Source: Celeribacter baekdonensis | GTDB lineage: Bacteria > Pseudomonadota > Alphaproteobacteria > Rhodobacterales > Rhodobacteraceae | Length of the DNA stretch: 64,000 nucleotides | Assembly: GCF_900102315.1 (NCBI RefSeq) | Contig: NZ_FNBL01000015.1 | Location: 1 to 64,000 of the forward strand | Direction of reading: 5' to 3' | Part shown: positions 62,743-64,000 of the stretch, one piece after another | Numbering within the stretch: the first letter of the stretch is position 1 | Layout: each line of letters opens with the position of its first letter | The notes under the pieces: generated by a model | The model's input: only the letters and a program-made list of their open reading frames with translations | Database searches by the model: none | What the model was told of the DNA's origin: nothing | Position numbers and translations under genes: made by a program

Positions 62743-63363
62743 TTAGAAAAACACCGCTTTGAGCCCGTCAATGACGAATTGCACCGAAAGCGCGGCCAAA
62801 AGCATCCCCATCAGCCGCGTCACCACATTGATGCCGGTTGCACCCAAAATCCGCTCCATCGCGGTGCTCATCATAAAGAAAAACAGCACCAGCAAAAGCA
62901 CGGCCAACAAGACGCCAAGGACGAAAAACACGCCACTGACACCTTCGGATTGATCAATCAGCAAGATCATCGAGGTGATCGCCCCCGGACCCGCCAAAAG
63001 CGGCGTGGCCAGTGGAAAGACCGAAGGGTCTTCGACCGGCTGATGTTCGGGGTGCTGCGCGTGTTCTTCGCGCCGTTTCGAACGCTTTTCAAACAACATC
63101 TCAAGGGCGGTCAAAAACAACAAAAGCCCGCCGGCGATGCGAAAGGCCGGCATGGAAATGCCAACAAAGGTCAGGACGTGATCGCCAAACAGGCCAAACA
63201 CCGTCAGGATCACAAAGGCAATCGTCACCGCGCGCAGGCCCACGGCCCGCCGATGCGCGGCAGAGGCGCCGGGCGTGAGTGCCACAAACAGCGGCGCAAG
63301 CCCGATCGGATCAATGATCACGAACAGGGTTAAAAACGCGGTGATGAGGGTTTGAATATCCAT
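62743..63363 (-). CDS. MarC-family integral membrane protein
   Basis: ATG 63363 gives 206 residues with six membrane helices and the family patterns LFVIIDPIGLAPLFVALTPG, FRIAGGLLLFLTALEMLF and PLATPLLAGPGAITSMILLI. A basic cytoplasmic loop (EKRSKRREEHAQHPEHQ) lies in the middle. MarC proteins were once tied to multiple antibiotic resistance but this was not confirmed; function is unknown. It ends the window's last minus-strand run, 12 bp after the ABC-F gene. Confidence 0.9.
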   Translation of the reverse strand: MDIQTLITAFLTLFVIIDPIGLAPLFVALTPGASAAHRRAVGLRAVTIAFVILTVFGLFGDHVLTFVGISMPAFRIAGGLLLFLTALEMLFEKRSKRREEHAQHPEHQPVEDPSVFPLATPLLAGPGAITSMILLIDQSEGVSGVFFVLGVLLAVLLLVLFFFMMSTAMERILGATGINVVTRLMGMLLAALSVQFVIDGLKAVFF

Positions 63364-63375
63364 CAAAGACCTGTC

Positions 63376-64000
63376 TTAACCGTTTGCTTTTTCTAACTTT
63401 TCAAGCGCATCCATCCAAAGCGATTCCGCGCGTTCCAACGCGTCGACCACTTCGGAATATTTCTTTTGCCAAATCACGGCGGCCTCTTTGTCTTCGTAAA
63501 GCGCCGGGTTGGCCAGTTTGATCTGTAGCTTTTTACTCATGTCATTGAGCTTGCCAACACGCTCCTCGCATTTGCGAATCTCGGCCTTAAAGGCTTGGAT
63601 CTCCTCGCGGCTGGCCTTTTTTGCCGGGGCGGCGGCCTGTTTGGCGGCCTTGGATTTGGCCTCTTTCGGTTTGTCATCGCCTGTCAACAACAGGCGGCGA
63701 TAGGCATCCAGATCGTCCTCATAGGGGGAGACCCGGCCATCTTTCACCAGCCACAGCCGATCCGCCACAAGCGAGAGCAAATGCATGTCGTGGCTGACCA
63801 ACACAACCGCGCCCGTATAGGCCGTCAGCGCCTCAACCAACGCCTCGCGGCTTTCGATGTCGAGGTGGTTGGTCGGCTCATCGAGGATCAACAAATGCGG
63901 CGCATCGAGCGTGGCTAAAAGCAGTGACAGACGCGCTTTTTGCCCACCGGACAAGCGTCCGACTTCGGTGTCCGCCTGATCCGCCCCAAGGCCAAATCCG
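63376..64000 (-). CDS. ABC-F family ATPase, C-terminal part (N-terminus beyond the window)
   Basis: The frame is open to the right edge, so only the last 207 codons are seen. They cover the second ABC domain signature (GRLSGGQKARLSLLLATL), Walker B LLILDEPTNHLD and the switch histidine (VVLVSHDMHLLSLVADRLWL). An Ala/Lys-rich linker and a C-terminal coiled coil follow (EIRKCEERVGKLNDMSKKLQ). The sequence is closer to YheS/ABCF3-type proteins than to the Uup copy at 43.6-45.4 kb. Confidence 0.9.
   Translation of the reverse strand, partial: GFGLGADQADTEVGRLSGGQKARLSLLLATLDAPHLLILDEPTNHLDIESREALVEALTAYTGAVVLVSHDMHLLSLVADRLWLVKDGRVSPYEDDLDAYRRLLLTGDDKPKEAKSKAAKQAAAPAKKASREEIQAFKAEIRKCEERVGKLNDMSKKLQIKLANPALYEDKEAAVIWQKKYSEVVDALERAESLWMDALEKLEKANG

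Overview
The window reads as chromosome from an alphaproteobacterium of the Rhodobacterales (Roseobacter/Rhodobacter group). This rests on protein sequence and gene order: lptF-lptG-lptD-surA-pdxA-rsmA, yceD-rpmF-plsX-fabH-ihfA-merR, yfgM-bamB-der, pepA-holC and dgt...argS-SPOR-nagZ-scpA-scpB. It is also supported by the long Dcd, the Hint-domain protein, the ornithine-lipid acyltransferase OlsB and a GC-rich coding bias. I annotate about 61 protein genes, one tRNA and one pseudogene. Several reading-frame starts were moved to sites with a visible Shine-Dalgarno sequence.

Left part (1-14.8 kb) is accessory. It holds a truncated TetR regulator, an arsR-soxC-cytochrome c sulfite-oxidation module with an 18-bp palindrome in front of arsR, an FtsX/MacB-like ABC exporter with a divergent TetR gene and a 45-residue membrane protein, and an RND efflux operon with a small secreted protein at its end. 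Between the exporter and dusA lies the remnant of a PrtN-type phage activator gene. It abuts the 5' end of dusA, a known integration site for mobile elements.

Middle part (14.8-43.4 kb) is mostly housekeeping: outer-membrane assembly (bamB, bamE), ribosome maturation (der), DNA repair (xthA), Fe-S assembly (erpA), dNTP control (dgt, dcd), arginyl-tRNA synthetase, peptidoglycan recycling (nagZ), chromosome segregation (scpA, scpB), a diguanylate cyclase, tRNA-Pro(GGG), phospholipid and fatty-acid initiation (plsX, fabH), IHF alpha, MsrB and OlsB. A visibly AT-richer orphan gene interrupts it at 42.8-43.4 kb.

Right part (43.4-64 kb) holds an Uup-type ABC-F protein, an outer-membrane barrel, agmatinase, release factor 1 with its methylase PrmC, a DUF4167 protein, a membrane-anchored LuxR-type regulator, the LPS-export operon, pepA-holC, a retropepsin-like protease, MarC and a second ABC-F gene cut by the window edge.

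Much of the window serves the envelope: BamB, BamE and a SurA-like chaperone for barrel assembly, LptD/F/G for LPS, PlsX/FabH/OlsB for lipids, and RND and ABC exporters. The non-genic peculiarity is a repeated habit of short tandem duplications in and beside genes. The most striking is a four-copy 29-bp hairpin array derived from the 3' end of fabH, carrying three identical 8-codon mini-ORFs. I did not find a clearly new multi-gene system. The best leads are that array, the dusA-linked phage scar, the AT-rich orphan gene, the RND pump with extra membrane segments, and the MerR protein with a long repeat-bearing tail.
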